A stretch of DNA of 64,000 nt, taken from NCBI RefSeq assembly GCF_003054025.1, contig NZ_QBKG01000004.1, positions 62,001 through 126,000 on the forward strand, written 5' to 3'. How positions within the stretch are numbered: the first letter of the stretch is position 1; every line of letters starts with the position of its first letter. This DNA comes from Capnocytophaga leadbetteri (GTDB taxonomy: Bacteria > Bacteroidota > Bacteroidia > Flavobacteriales > Flavobacteriaceae). The translations under genes were made by a program, and so were the position numbers. The notes beneath the pieces were generated by a model. That model did not search any database. It saw only the letters and a program-made list of their open reading frames with translations, and had not been told where the DNA came from. Shown in pieces: positions 21,242 through 29,396 of this stretch.

Positions 21242-24200
21242 ATGCTTTATAATCACAAAGAAATAGAAGCCTTTTGGCAAGAATATTGGGCAAAACATCA
21301 AACTTTCAAAGCCCAAAATAACAGCACTAAACCTAAGTACTATGTCCTCGATATGTTCCCTTATCCCTCAGGAGCGGGCTTACACGTAGGGCATCCGCTG
21401 GGCTATATTGCCAGCGACATCGTGGCGCGCTACAAGCGTCACAAAGGCTTTAACGTATTGCACCCTCAGGGATACGACAGTTTCGGTTTGCCTGCCGAGC
21501 AATACGCTATCCAAACAGGTCAGCACCCAGCGGTTACTACGGCGCAGAACATCGCCCGCTACCGCGAGCAGCTCGATAAAATAGGCTTTTCATTCGATTG
21601 GAGTCGCGAGGTGAAAACCTCTGACCCCGACTACTATCGCCATACCCAGTGGATATTCATACAGTTGTTTAACTCGTGGTATAACAACGAAACTGACAAA
21701 GCAGAGCCTATCGAAACCCTTATAGCGCTCTTTGAAAAACAAGGCAATAGCAAGGTAAATGCTCCTTGCGACGACGATACCCCTACCTTCACTGCGGAAG
21801 AGTGGCGCGCTTTTTCATCAGAAGAGCAGCAACAAATCCTCCTCAAATACCGACTTACCTATTTGGCAGAAACTGAAGTAAACTGGTGTCCTGCTTTAGG
21901 TACTGTACTCGCCAACGATGAAATCGTCAATGGCGTATCTGAGCGTGGGGGTCACCCTGTTATCAGAAAGAAGATGACTCAATGGAGTATGCGCATCACG
22001 GCTTATGCTGAACGCCTTTTGCAAGGCTTAGACACCATCGATTGGAGTGAGAGCATCAAAGAAAGCCAACGCAACTGGATAGGAAAATCAGTAGGAGCTG
22101 AAGTTGTTTTTCCTCTAGCCCAAGTAGAGGGGCAGGGGGTGAGGACACCTTTCTTTATGACAGGAGGAAATAATGCATACAGACTTATAGAAGAAGCCAA
22201 ACGTATGCGAAAAGAACCTACTGATGCAGAAGCAGCATTGTGGGAACTTTTGCGTGATAAAAAATTAGGAGATAAGTTTAGAAGACAACATTTGATTGAT
22301 GATTTTATTGTTGATTTTGTTTGCCTTTCTAAGAATTTAGTTATTGAAGTAGATGGAGGTTATCATAATGACCCTACTCAAAAAGAATACGATCAGCAGC
22401 GTACGTTGTATCTCAATGAAAAAGGATTTAAAGTAATCCGCTTTACTAATGAAGAAGTTCTTGGTAATACAGAAGCTGTTTTAACAAAAATAAAAGATAT
22501 ACTTGTTAATACCCCTAATTTCTCAAAACAAAATAAGGCTTTTGAGAATAATGAACTCTCTTTTGCGGATTCTCCCCTCTCCTTGGGAGAGGGGCAGGGG
22601 GTGAGGATATTCACTACTCGCCCCGACACCCTTTTCGGGGTTACTTACCTTACTTTGGCTCCTGAGCACGCCTTAGTGCCTCTTATCACTACTGAGGAGC
22701 AACGTGCTGAGGTAGAGGCTTATATCGCAGCTACTGCCAAGCGTTCAGAGCGCGACCGTATGGCGGATACCAAAACCGTATCGGGGGCTTTTACAGGGGC
22801 GTATGCCGTGCACCCACTTACCGGCAAGCAGCTTCCTATCTGGATAGGCGATTATGTATTGGCAAGCTATGGTACGGGGGCTGTTATGGCAGTGCCTGCT
22901 GGCGACGACCGCGATTATGCCTTTGCTAAACACTTCAAGGGCGCCAAAGGAATGCCTGAACCTATCAACATTTTCGATAAAGATATTTCAGAAAACGCCT
23001 TTACTGACAAAGAGGGAATGACTTACCAAAACTCTGATATTCTCAATGGTTGCAATAATTTTAGCGAGGCAGTTGCTAAAGTGTTGGCAGCCTTAGAAGC
23101 CAAGGGTGCAGGCAAAGCCAAGGTGAATTACCGCCTCCGCGATGCTGTTTTCTCACGTCAGCGTTATTGGGGCGAACCTTTCCCAGTATATTATAAAAAC
23201 GGCTTGCCACAGATGATAGGCGAGGAGCACCTACCTATTCACCTACCCGAAGTAGAAAAATACCTTCCTACCGAAGAGGGAAATCCACCGTTGGGCAATG
23301 CTACCACTTGGGCGTGGGATACCACAAATCACAAGGTAGTAAGCAACGAACTCATTGATAATCAAACGATATTCCCGTTAGAATTGAATACTATGCCAGG
23401 TTGGGCGGGCTCTTCTTGGTATTGGTTAGAGTATATGATGGAAAAAGACGCACGTGGAACCTTCCCTACCAAACCCGTAGTAGATTACTGGCAAAACGTA
23501 GACCTTTACGTAGGGGGTAGCGAACACGCCACAGGACACCTCTTGTACTCACGTTTCTGGAACAAATTCCTCAAAGACCGCGGTTTTGCCCCTACTGAAG
23601 AACCTTTCAAAAAACTGATTAATCAGGGTATGATACTGGGAATGAGTGCCTTTGCGTATCGCTTAGAAGGTACGAACACTTTTGTATCTAAGAACCAAAT
23701 AAAAGGGCAATCGGTACAACCTATTCACGTAGATGTTTCTCTCCTCAAAGATACTTCTGATGAGTTAGACATTCAGAAATTCAAAGCGTGGCGTAAAGAA
23801 TTTGCCAATGCCGAGTTTATTTTAGAAAATGGTGCACTCTACACCCCCTCCTTGGGAGGGGGACAGGGGGAGGATTTCCTCACAGGTCGCGAAGTCGAAA
23901 AAATGTCGAAATCTAAATACAATGTGGTAAATCCTGATGATATTTGCGAGCAGTACGGAGCTGATACATTACGCCTCTACGAAATGTTCTTAGGTCCTTT
24001 GGAACAAGCCAAACCTTGGAACACAGCAGGTATTTCGGGGGTATATAACTTCTTGCGTAAGCTATGGCGTTTGTATTTCAATGACAATGGCTGGCAAGTA
24101 ACCGACGAAGCCCCTACACCCGAGATGCTCAAAGCACTGCATAAAACCATCAAAAAGGTAAATGAAGATATCGAGAATTTCTCATTCAATACCTCGGTGA

Positions 24201-24580
24201 GTCAGTTTATGATATGTGTGAATGAGCTATCATCGCTAAAATGCCACCATAGAGACATTTTAGCGCCTCTTTCGGTACTGGTAGCACCCTTTGCTCCACA
24301 TATTGCTGAAGAGCTCTGGAAAAGGCTCGGAAATACCGAAAGCGTAACTTATGCACCTTATCCTGTACACGAGGATAAGTATTTGCAAGAGGACAGCAAG
24401 GAATATCCTGTATCGTTCAATGGCAAAGTACGCTTCAAACGTGCTTTTGCAACCAGTATGACCCCTGCCGAGATAGAGCAAGCCATCCTTGCCGACCCTC
24501 AAACAGCAGAACAGCTACAAGGTAACACCCCTAAAAAGGTCATTGTTGTGCCTAATAGAATTATCAATATAGTGAGTTAA
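21242..24580 (+). CDS. leuS: leucyl-tRNA synthetase with in-frame DUF559 nuclease insertion
   Basis: Class I synthetase that charges tRNA-Leu, 1112 residues when started at the ATG after the TATCTTTG promoter (MLYNHKEIEAFW). The HIGH motif is HVGH at 48-51, KMSKS is at 887-891, and the CP1 editing domain contains TTRPDT at 458-463. About 165 residues (about 291-455) are foreign: they carry a DUF559 endonuclease domain and two palindrome-encoded linkers, placed in a loop at the start of the editing domain. A third palindrome-encoded linker lies just before KMSKS. Without the large insert the length would be about 947, normal for the family. The frame stays open throughout, so the enzyme is presumably functional. 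Confidence 0.95.
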   Translation: MLYNHKEIEAFWQEYWAKHQTFKAQNNSTKPKYYVLDMFPYPSGAGLHVGHPLGYIASDIVARYKRHKGFNVLHPQGYDSFGLPAEQYAIQTGQHPAVTTAQNIARYREQLDKIGFSFDWSREVKTSDPDYYRHTQWIFIQLFNSWYNNETDKAEPIETLIALFEKQGNSKVNAPCDDDTPTFTAEEWRAFSSEEQQQILLKYRLTYLAETEVNWCPALGTVLANDEIVNGVSERGGHPVIRKKMTQWSMRITAYAERLLQGLDTIDWSESIKESQRNWIGKSVGAEVVFPLAQVEGQGVRTPFFMTGGNNAYRLIEEAKRMRKEPTDAEAALWELLRDKKLGDKFRRQHLIDDFIVDFVCLSKNLVIEVDGGYHNDPTQKEYDQQRTLYLNEKGFKVIRFTNEEVLGNTEAVLTKIKDILVNTPNFSKQNKAFENNELSFADSPLSLGEGQGVRIFTTRPDTLFGVTYLTLAPEHALVPLITTEEQRAEVEAYIAATAKRSERDRMADTKTVSGAFTGAYAVHPLTGKQLPIWIGDYVLASYGTGAVMAVPAGDDRDYAFAKHFKGAKGMPEPINIFDKDISENAFTDKEGMTYQNSDILNGCNNFSEAVAKVLAALEAKGAGKAKVNYRLRDAVFSRQRYWGEPFPVYYKNGLPQMIGEEHLPIHLPEVEKYLPTEEGNPPLGNATTWAWDTTNHKVVSNELIDNQTIFPLELNTMPGWAGSSWYWLEYMMEKDARGTFPTKPVVDYWQNVDLYVGGSEHATGHLLYSRFWNKFLKDRGFAPTEEPFKKLINQGMILGMSAFAYRLEGTNTFVSKNQIKGQSVQPIHVDVSLLKDTSDELDIQKFKAWRKEFANAEFILENGALYTPSLGGGQGEDFLTGREVEKMSKSKYNVVNPDDICEQYGADTLRLYEMFLGPLEQAKPWNTAGISGVYNFLRKLWRLYFNDNGWQVTDEAPTPEMLKALHKTIKKVNEDIENFSFNTSVSQFMICVNELSSLKCHHRDILAPLSVLVAPFAPHIAEELWKRLGNTESVTYAPYPVHEDKYLQEDSKEYPVSFNGKVRFKRAFATSMTPAEIEQAILADPQTAEQLQGNTPKKVIVVPNRIINIVS
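22112..22148 (+). repeat. palindromic element copy 1 inside leuS
   Basis: CCTCTAGCCCAAGTAGAGG followed by GGCAGGGGGTGAGG. The arms CCTCTA/TAGAGG differ from those of copies 2 and 3 but still pair, so variation is compensated. It encodes the linker V-E-G-Q-G-V-R and marks the left border of the nuclease insertion. Confidence 0.75.
22157..22555 (+). mobile_element. DUF559 (Vsr-like) endonuclease domain inserted in leuS
   Basis: This segment encodes leuS residues about 306-438 and begins with its own ATG (MTGGNNAYRLIEEAKRMRK). It has the DUF559 layout: an N-terminal helix pair with PTDAEAALWELLR, then RRQHLIDDFIVDF, LVIEVDGGYH and VIRFTNEEVL. These give the PD-(D/E)xK-type residues D358, E369 and D371 plus H375, as in very-short-patch repair nucleases. 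Codon use is much more AT-rich than the flanking leuS. The domain has no stop of its own and reads through into leuS. Free-standing DUF559 genes are typically about 120 residues, so the domain appears complete. Confidence 0.85.
22572..22604 (+). repeat. palindromic element copy 2 inside leuS
   Basis: CTCCCCTCTCCTTGGGAGAG followed by GGGCAGGGGGTGAGG. The arms CCCTCTC/GAGAGGG form a strong hairpin. It encodes S-L-G-E-G-Q-G-V-R and marks the right border of the nuclease insertion; IFTTRPDT of the LeuRS editing domain resumes directly afterwards. Confidence 0.85.
23842..23875 (+). repeat. palindromic element copy 3 inside leuS
   Basis: CACCCCCTCCTTGGGAGGGG followed by GACAGGGGGAGG. The arms CCCCCTC/GAGGGGG pair perfectly. 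It encodes T-P-S-L-G-G-G-Q-G-E-D, an apparent extra linker about 20 residues before KMSKS. No nuclease gene accompanies this copy. Confidence 0.85.
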
Positions 24581-24589
24581 TAATGAATT

Positions 24590-24626
24590 TTAGGGGTTAG
24601 TTCTTAGAATAAGAATTAACCCCTAA
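24590..24626. terminator. long inverted repeat after leuS
   Basis: TTAGGGGTTAGTTCTTA and TAAGAATTAACCCCTAA pair over 17 bases (one G-T) around a three-base loop. No T-run follows, so it is either a weak terminator of leuS or an RNA-processing or attenuation element before the paralog array. Confidence 0.5.
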
Positions 24627-24659
24627 TTATATGTCAGAAAATTTAAATGAATTACAACT

Positions 24660-25325
24660 ATGAATACCTCGATGATTTTACTTATAGTACCTATACTTAT
24701 AGTTATTTTTGTATTATACATCTTTATAAATCGAAAAGGTAATTTCGAAAAACATTTAACCTACCATACTCCTCGATTACTTTCTAGCCAACGACAAGAA
24801 TATATTAATGGGGCAGAAAGATATACCAAAAAAGCAAGCATAATTATAGGTTTATTTGTGAGTTTCCCATTGATGATTATGTTTGTCTCTCTATTATCTC
24901 AAGATGTGAGCAATAGTCTTATTATCTTTCTTTTTATAATTTTCATAATACTAATAGAATGCTTGTGCACCTATCTAATGTATCGTTTTTTAATGAAAAA
25001 TATAAAAAAACAGCGACTACTCTTAGAACAGATGAGTGATAGTGACTTTGAGCTATTGTTAGATATACAAAAAAATACATATCTCTTTAAATATTTTCCT
25101 CCTTTTATACTTTGTAAAGATAGATTGTATTTTTTTAGTTTTAAATTAAAAGAAATTGATCCTGCAAGTATAAAAAAAGTAAGCTTTAGTTATGCTAGAG
25201 GAGGAAATATACTTGTACATATCAAATCTGCAACATCTACAACAATTTCCTTGTATAAGAATGTATATCCTATTTTGGTGGAAATTATCAAGAGATATAG
25301 TCCTGATGCTCAAATAGAAAGATAG
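24660..25325 (+). CDS. tandem membrane-protein paralog 1
   Basis: A 221-residue protein, first of five related genes in a row. It has three hydrophobic segments (about 6-23, 58-77 and 84-105), a cytoplasmic RKGNFEKHL motif after the first, and a soluble C-terminal part with LLEQMSDSDFELLLDIQK, then FPPFILCKDRLYFFSF, and KEIDPASI. That C-terminal half may be a PH-like beta domain. No database family is recognised. No TAnnTTTG box is seen directly upstream; transcription may start in the leuS-array gap or read through from leuS. It is the most divergent copy together with the last one. Confidence 0.75.
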   Translation: MNTSMILLIVPILIVIFVLYIFINRKGNFEKHLTYHTPRLLSSQRQEYINGAERYTKKASIIIGLFVSFPLMIMFVSLLSQDVSNSLIIFLFIIFIILIECLCTYLMYRFLMKNIKKQRLLLEQMSDSDFELLLDIQKNTYLFKYFPPFILCKDRLYFFSFKLKEIDPASIKKVSFSYARGGNILVHIKSATSTTISLYKNVYPILVEIIKRYSPDAQIER

Positions 25326-25345
25326 AACAATATTGTTAATAAACT

Positions 25346-26032
25346 ATGGATTCACTTCCCTTTACATATTTTCTACCTTTATTGTTTTTCGAACTATTCT
25401 TTCTCTATTTAGCAATAGTACGCAAAAATGCCTTTGAAAAGCGCTTAGCTCTCTTTAACCCTACTCGCCAACTCTCACAGGAGCGCCAAGCCTATATGCA
25501 GAAGGTATACAAGTATTGCAAGTATTTCAATAGTATACTCTTAATAATATTCTACCTCCCTCTGTGTTTTTTTATAACCTTGATAATCAAAGAAAGATAT
25601 GAGGAAACAGGCAAACTAGTTATACCAATCTCTAATAATATGATGATGATCTTACTAGTTCTTTTCTTGGCGCATTACCTCATCATTTACCTAAAAAAAC
25701 GCAAAGCAAAAGCCCTGCGTATGTTTTTAGAACAAATGAGCGATAATGATTTTGAGCTGCTCCTCAAAGTAAAAGACAGTTTGTCGTTCACGAACAAATA
25801 TAACCCTCCCTTTGTGTTGTGCAATCATCAGTTGTATGTTTTTTCTTTTTTTTCCATCAACGAAATTGACCCCTCCAAAGTAACCGAAGTAAATTGGAGC
25901 TATGGTAAACATAGTATTTTTGTGCTACTGAAAACTCCTAAAAGAATATCCGTTATCCTACCTCAAGGAGGATTTTGTTATTTCTTGCAAATCATTGAAC
26001 AATACACAGAACTCAAATTTTATTACAAATAG
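25346..26032 (+). CDS. tandem membrane-protein paralog 2
   Basis: A 228-residue member of the same family as the preceding gene, 20 bases downstream of it. Shared landmarks are VRKNAFEKRLALFNPTRQL after the first membrane segment, a charged YMQKVYKY turn, two more membrane segments, LLEQMSDNDFELLLKVKD, and KYNPPFVLCNHQLYVFSFF followed by NEIDPSKV. It is closest to paralog 4 (RKNAFE-RLALF-PTR, KVKDSL, KYNPPFVLCN), which suggests recent duplication. Function unknown. Confidence 0.75.
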   Translation: MDSLPFTYFLPLLFFELFFLYLAIVRKNAFEKRLALFNPTRQLSQERQAYMQKVYKYCKYFNSILLIIFYLPLCFFITLIIKERYEETGKLVIPISNNMMMILLVLFLAHYLIIYLKKRKAKALRMFLEQMSDNDFELLLKVKDSLSFTNKYNPPFVLCNHQLYVFSFFSINEIDPSKVTEVNWSYGKHSIFVLLKTPKRISVILPQGGFCYFLQIIEQYTELKFYYK

Positions 26033-26095
26033 ATAACGAAGAAATTATTTTCTCTTAACTATTTTAAAAAAACAATATCTCAATTTTTAGTAACT

Positions 26096-26800
26096 ATGGA
26101 CATAATTTACATGATCTGGTTCTTACCCTTATTTCTTTTTCTCTTTGCACTTTTCTACTTTGCAGTAATGCGCAAAAATGAGTTTGAAAAACACCTCACT
26201 AATTTTTACCCTTACCGCCAGCTACCACAAAAACGTGAAGCCTATATGCAAAAGGTTGGTAAATATAACCATATAATGTTCGCCCTGTTTTTACTGCCTT
26301 TCTTCATTTTAGTCTATGTATTGTTCAAAGAAAACTATCAAGAAATAAGCGAAGCTAATACCCCATTTTCTGATGAGAACTTGATGTTAATGTTAGCTAT
26401 TTTCCTGCCCCTTTTCGTGTGCTATTATATCATTTTTTATATACAGCAGCGCAGTAAAAAAGCCAAACGCATGCTTTTAGAGAAAATGAGCGATATCGAT
26501 TTTGAACTGCTCCTCAAATTAAGAGACAATTTATCTTTTCCTTACAAATATGACCCACCATTTGTGTTGTGTAACAATCACTTATATATTTTTCTTTTTC
26601 ATACAATTAAAGAAATTGACCCTACTCAAATCACCTCAGTAAAATGGTATAGTAATAGACATGGGTTTATAGTACGTATTAAAGACTCTAAAGCTAAAGT
26701 TACCGTCCTTAGTATATCTAAAAGTGCATTGGATATCTTTTTGCAAATTGTAGAACAATATACAAAACTCAATTTATTAACAGACCAAAAAAATAAATAA
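26096..26800 (+). CDS. tandem membrane-protein paralog 3
   Basis: A 234-residue family member with MRKNEFEKHLTNFYPYRQL, the conserved LLEKMSDIDFELLLKLRD, and KYDPPFVLCNNHLYIFLF followed by KEIDPTQI. Three hydrophobic segments occupy the N-terminal half. It lies 63 bases after paralog 2 and two bases before paralog 4, so it is in the same transcription unit. The variable positions cluster in the loop between the second and third membrane segments and in the last 50 residues. Confidence 0.75.
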   Translation: MDIIYMIWFLPLFLFLFALFYFAVMRKNEFEKHLTNFYPYRQLPQKREAYMQKVGKYNHIMFALFLLPFFILVYVLFKENYQEISEANTPFSDENLMLMLAIFLPLFVCYYIIFYIQQRSKKAKRMLLEKMSDIDFELLLKLRDNLSFPYKYDPPFVLCNNHLYIFLFHTIKEIDPTQITSVKWYSNRHGFIVRIKDSKAKVTVLSISKSALDIFLQIVEQYTKLNLLTDQKNK

Positions 26801-26802
26801 CT

Positions 26803-27489
26803 ATGGACTCATTTTATATTATTTGTTTTGCACTTTTTTTTCTTCCTACCATTGTCTTTTTGTACTTTACAGTAGTGCGCAAAAATGCCTTTGAAGAGCG
26901 CTTAGCTCTCTTTAGCCCTACTCGCCACCTCTCACAAAAGCGGGAAGCCTATAGGCAGCAAGTATGCAAATACAGCAAGTACACAAAAATCATACTCTTA
27001 GTTATTTTCTACCTCCCTCTATGTGTTTTTATAGCAATATTGCTCAAAGAAGAATATGAGGGAATAGGAATACTCAATATATTATCAATCTATGATGATG
27101 ATATATTTGTCTATGTGCCTATTTTGTTACTGAATTATCTTCTTTTCTACGTAATAAAGCGCAATGAAAAAGCCCAGCATATGCTTTTAGAACAAATGAG
27201 CGATGCCGACTTTGAGCTCCTCCTTAAAGTAAAAGATAGTTTGTTGTTCACAACCAAATATAATCCGCCGTTTGTGCTTTGCAACGATAAGTTGTACATT
27301 TTTATTTTCTTTGTTATTAAAGAAATTGACCCCACCCAAATAACCGATCTAGATTGGAGCTATCGTAGAAATGGTATTTATGTAGAATTCAAAGCTCCTA
27401 AAAAAATAATATTTACCCTACCTAAAAAAGTACTCCCTCATTTCTTGCAAGTCATTGAAAAATATACAAATCAAAAATTTTATTATTAA
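26803..27489 (+). CDS. tandem membrane-protein paralog 4
   Basis: A 228-residue family member with VRKNAFEERLALFSPTRHL, LLEQMSDADFELLLKVKD, and KYNPPFVLCNDKLYIFIFF followed by KEIDPTQI. It is close to paralog 2 along most of its length but has a different middle loop (residues about 75-105). Only two bases separate it from the stop codon of paralog 3, so translation is probably coupled. No function is recognised. Confidence 0.75.
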   Translation: MDSFYIICFALFFLPTIVFLYFTVVRKNAFEERLALFSPTRHLSQKREAYRQQVCKYSKYTKIILLVIFYLPLCVFIAILLKEEYEGIGILNILSIYDDDIFVYVPILLLNYLLFYVIKRNEKAQHMLLEQMSDADFELLLKVKDSLLFTTKYNPPFVLCNDKLYIFIFFVIKEIDPTQITDLDWSYRRNGIYVEFKAPKKIIFTLPKKVLPHFLQVIEKYTNQKFYY

Positions 27490-27504
27490 CTAAATACAAA
27501 AAAA

Positions 27505-28008
27505 ATGAATCACACAATTATCCCATTTAGCAAAAAGAAAATGCTTAAACTCACAGGCTTATATATCCTTATAATGCTTGGTATTGCTGCCATTATTGTC
27601 TTTATTCTATCAGCTGATAGAATAAAAATATTCTATCTCGTGCTATTTGTAGTCCTTTTTATAGCAGGAGCGTATCTTTTTTATAAGCACATACAAGAAT
27701 TATGGGGCTCGAAGAAGAACGAAGGCGTAATACTCACTTCTGAGTACCTCAAAAGCAATGTAACTCCTCTGGGTAAAAGGGTAGGAGAAATCGCTTGGAG
27801 TGAAATAGCTTCTATAGGGAGAGCAAATTATTATGGACAACATATCTATATTAAACTCAAACATCCTGAAAAATATCTAAATCGGCTCAAGGGTATGTGC
27901 ATAGACTTCACGGGTATTTATCTAAACGATAGCGAACTGGAAATCAGTTTTGAGGAATTAGAAAAATTAATTATTGATTATTTCCTCAAATATGGTAAAA
28001 AGGCATAA
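27505..28008 (+). CDS. STM3941-like two-helix membrane protein
   Basis: A 167-residue protein unrelated to the flanking paralogs. It starts with the charged IIPFSKKKMLKLTG, has two adjacent membrane helices (about 16-35 and 40-58), then a soluble domain of strands and one helix (VILTSEYLKSN, GEIAWSEIASIG, YIKLKHPEKYL). This matches the STM3941 family (bacterial PH-like domain anchored by a hairpin). It lies 15 bases after paralog 4 and 18 before paralog 5, inside the array. The common theme of membrane hairpin plus PH-like domain suggests related roles. Confidence 0.7.
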   Translation: MNHTIIPFSKKKMLKLTGLYILIMLGIAAIIVFILSADRIKIFYLVLFVVLFIAGAYLFYKHIQELWGSKKNEGVILTSEYLKSNVTPLGKRVGEIAWSEIASIGRANYYGQHIYIKLKHPEKYLNRLKGMCIDFTGIYLNDSELEISFEELEKLIIDYFLKYGKKA

Positions 28009-28026
28009 CAAAATAGGAATAACCCT

Positions 28027-28737
28027 ATGATGAACATAGATATTTTTCTTTTGATAAGTTTTCTTCTTCCTTTTGTTATGATGGGAGGTCTCTTCTACTT
28101 TATAGTAGTGAGAAAAAATAATTTTGAAGAACGTGTAGCGCACTACATACCCTACCATTCTTTAGATAGCGAACGAAGGCAATATATAGAGAAAGTAGAA
28201 AAGTACAAACGATATATTTGTATAGGACTGAAGGTATTCTTCTCATTTTCACTCATTCTCTCTGTTAGCCTTCTTCTCTTTGCCATAAACTCTAAACAAG
28301 GGAGTGCACCTGAGATAATGCCACAAAGGTTGTTGGCACTCATATCGATACCTGTTGTTTTCACTTTTTTGTTGTATTACATATTTAGCTATGTAGTGCG
28401 GAAAAATGCTAAAGCCCAACGCCTGCTTTTGGAAGAGATGGAAAAGAGTGATTTTCAGCATTTACTGGAAGTACAGAAGGATTTGCCCTTACTAAGGAAA
28501 TACTTTCCTTTTTTTATAGTAAGCAAAGAAAAACTGTATTTCTTCACTTTCTTTACTATTCGAGAACTTGACCCTAAGAGAATAGTCAAAGTGCGTTGGT
28601 GGCGCTCTAAAGGCGGTAATAGAACTGTTTTTATAAAACATTCTGGGTGGTCAGTTATTGGACTTCCACAAATGGTATATGGTCATTTACAAACCTCTAT
28701 TAGAAAATATAACCCAAAAGCTGATATAGAACCTTAA
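28027..28737 (+). CDS. tandem membrane-protein paralog 5
   Basis: A 236-residue family member, last of the array. Landmarks are VRKNNFEERVAHYIPYHSL, a YIEKVEKYKRY turn, three membrane segments, LLEEMEKSDFQHLLEVQK, and KYFPFFIVSKEKLYFFTFF followed by RELDPKRI. It keeps the whole pattern but substitutes several positions that paralogs 2-4 share, so it is an older duplicate. Two adjacent ATGs at 28027 and 28030 could both serve as start. Confidence 0.75.
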   Translation: MMNIDIFLLISFLLPFVMMGGLFYFIVVRKNNFEERVAHYIPYHSLDSERRQYIEKVEKYKRYICIGLKVFFSFSLILSVSLLLFAINSKQGSAPEIMPQRLLALISIPVVFTFLLYYIFSYVVRKNAKAQRLLLEEMEKSDFQHLLEVQKDLPLLRKYFPFFIVSKEKLYFFTFFTIRELDPKRIVKVRWWRSKGGNRTVFIKHSGWSVIGLPQMVYGHLQTSIRKYNPKADIEP

Positions 28738-28846
28738 GGTAAGATACACATATAGAAATGCTCAATGGCAAGTTATATCATTTAATTCAACTACCCCAAA
28801 TATAAAGTAAGTTAGCTAATGTATCAAAAGAACATTGTTTTTGCTA

Positions 28847-29222
28847 TTAATTCTTAATGATGTAAGTTCTACCTCTATCATTAAACAGTTTATAGTGCAA
28901 ATTTTTGTTACTATAGAGTTTCAGGTGAGCAAAAACCTCCATAGTTTCTGTAGGAGTACTGAAATAAGTAGTAGGCAAATGTAGGTTCGTTTCCCTTTCT
29001 CTATAATCACTTATTTTCTGGTTCTTTCCGGTATATATAGCCTTCATTATCAATAAAAAAAGCATCTGTTGTTTGTTTCATTTCTTCAAAAAAAGCTTCA
29101 CTTTCACTGTCACTCCACTCTGCTGATTCTTTTAAAAAAGTTATAGGTTTTGGTACAGTATCACCATCAATAGCTCAAGTAAGGTATTTGTTATTACGCG
29201 AGTCAAAGTAACAACTCTTCAT
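28847..29222 (-). pseudogene. small protein gene with nonsense codon and frameshift
   Basis: From the ATG at 29222 the frame reads MKSCYFDSRNNKYLT, meets TGA at 29177-29175, and then continues as AIDGDTVPKPITFLKES and EWSDSESEAFFEEMK to a stop. The protein-like sequence then resumes in another frame as SDYRERETNLHLPTTYFS and ends in RTYIIKN at 28847. The simplest reading is one gene of about 125 codons carrying a nonsense mutation and a one-base shift. A four-base spacing joins it to the 32-codon gene upstream. Function unknown. Confidence 0.55.
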
Positions 29223-29226
29223 CACA

Positions 29227-29325
29227 TCATTCAAAAATAAACATTAGGGAGGCAATTAGCATTATAGCAAATATAACAAAAAATACTACTATACCTAGTT
29301 TTTCAGGATTTGGTTTTGCGTTCAT
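29227..29325 (-). CDS. 32-residue single-span membrane peptide
   Basis: Starting at the ATG 29325, the frame encodes MNAKPNPEKLGIVVFFVIFA followed by IMLIASLMFIFE and stops. This is a short basic head and one membrane helix. A TACTTTTG box on the minus strand at 29358-29351 lies 25 bases upstream, and the decayed gene follows after four bases. The promoter and clean membrane-helix composition support a real small gene; its role is unknown. Confidence 0.5.
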   Translation of the reverse strand: MNAKPNPEKLGIVVFFVIFAIMLIASLMFIFE

Positions 29326-29350
29326 ATGATTGATAAAGTGTTTTGCACCA

Positions 29351-29358
29351 CAAAAGTA
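29351..29358 (-). promoter_or_regulatory. -7 promoter box of small membrane gene
   Basis: Reads TACTTTTG on the minus strand, 25 bases before the ATG at 29325. Confidence 0.5.
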
Positions 29359-29396
29359 GCTATTAATTTGTTAATAAGCAAATTATGGGTTACATA

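Noticed and set aside
23449-23460. Fourth parS-like site (GCACGTGGAACC) inside leuS
   Set aside because: Only one half of the palindrome matches, and it is within conserved coding sequence.
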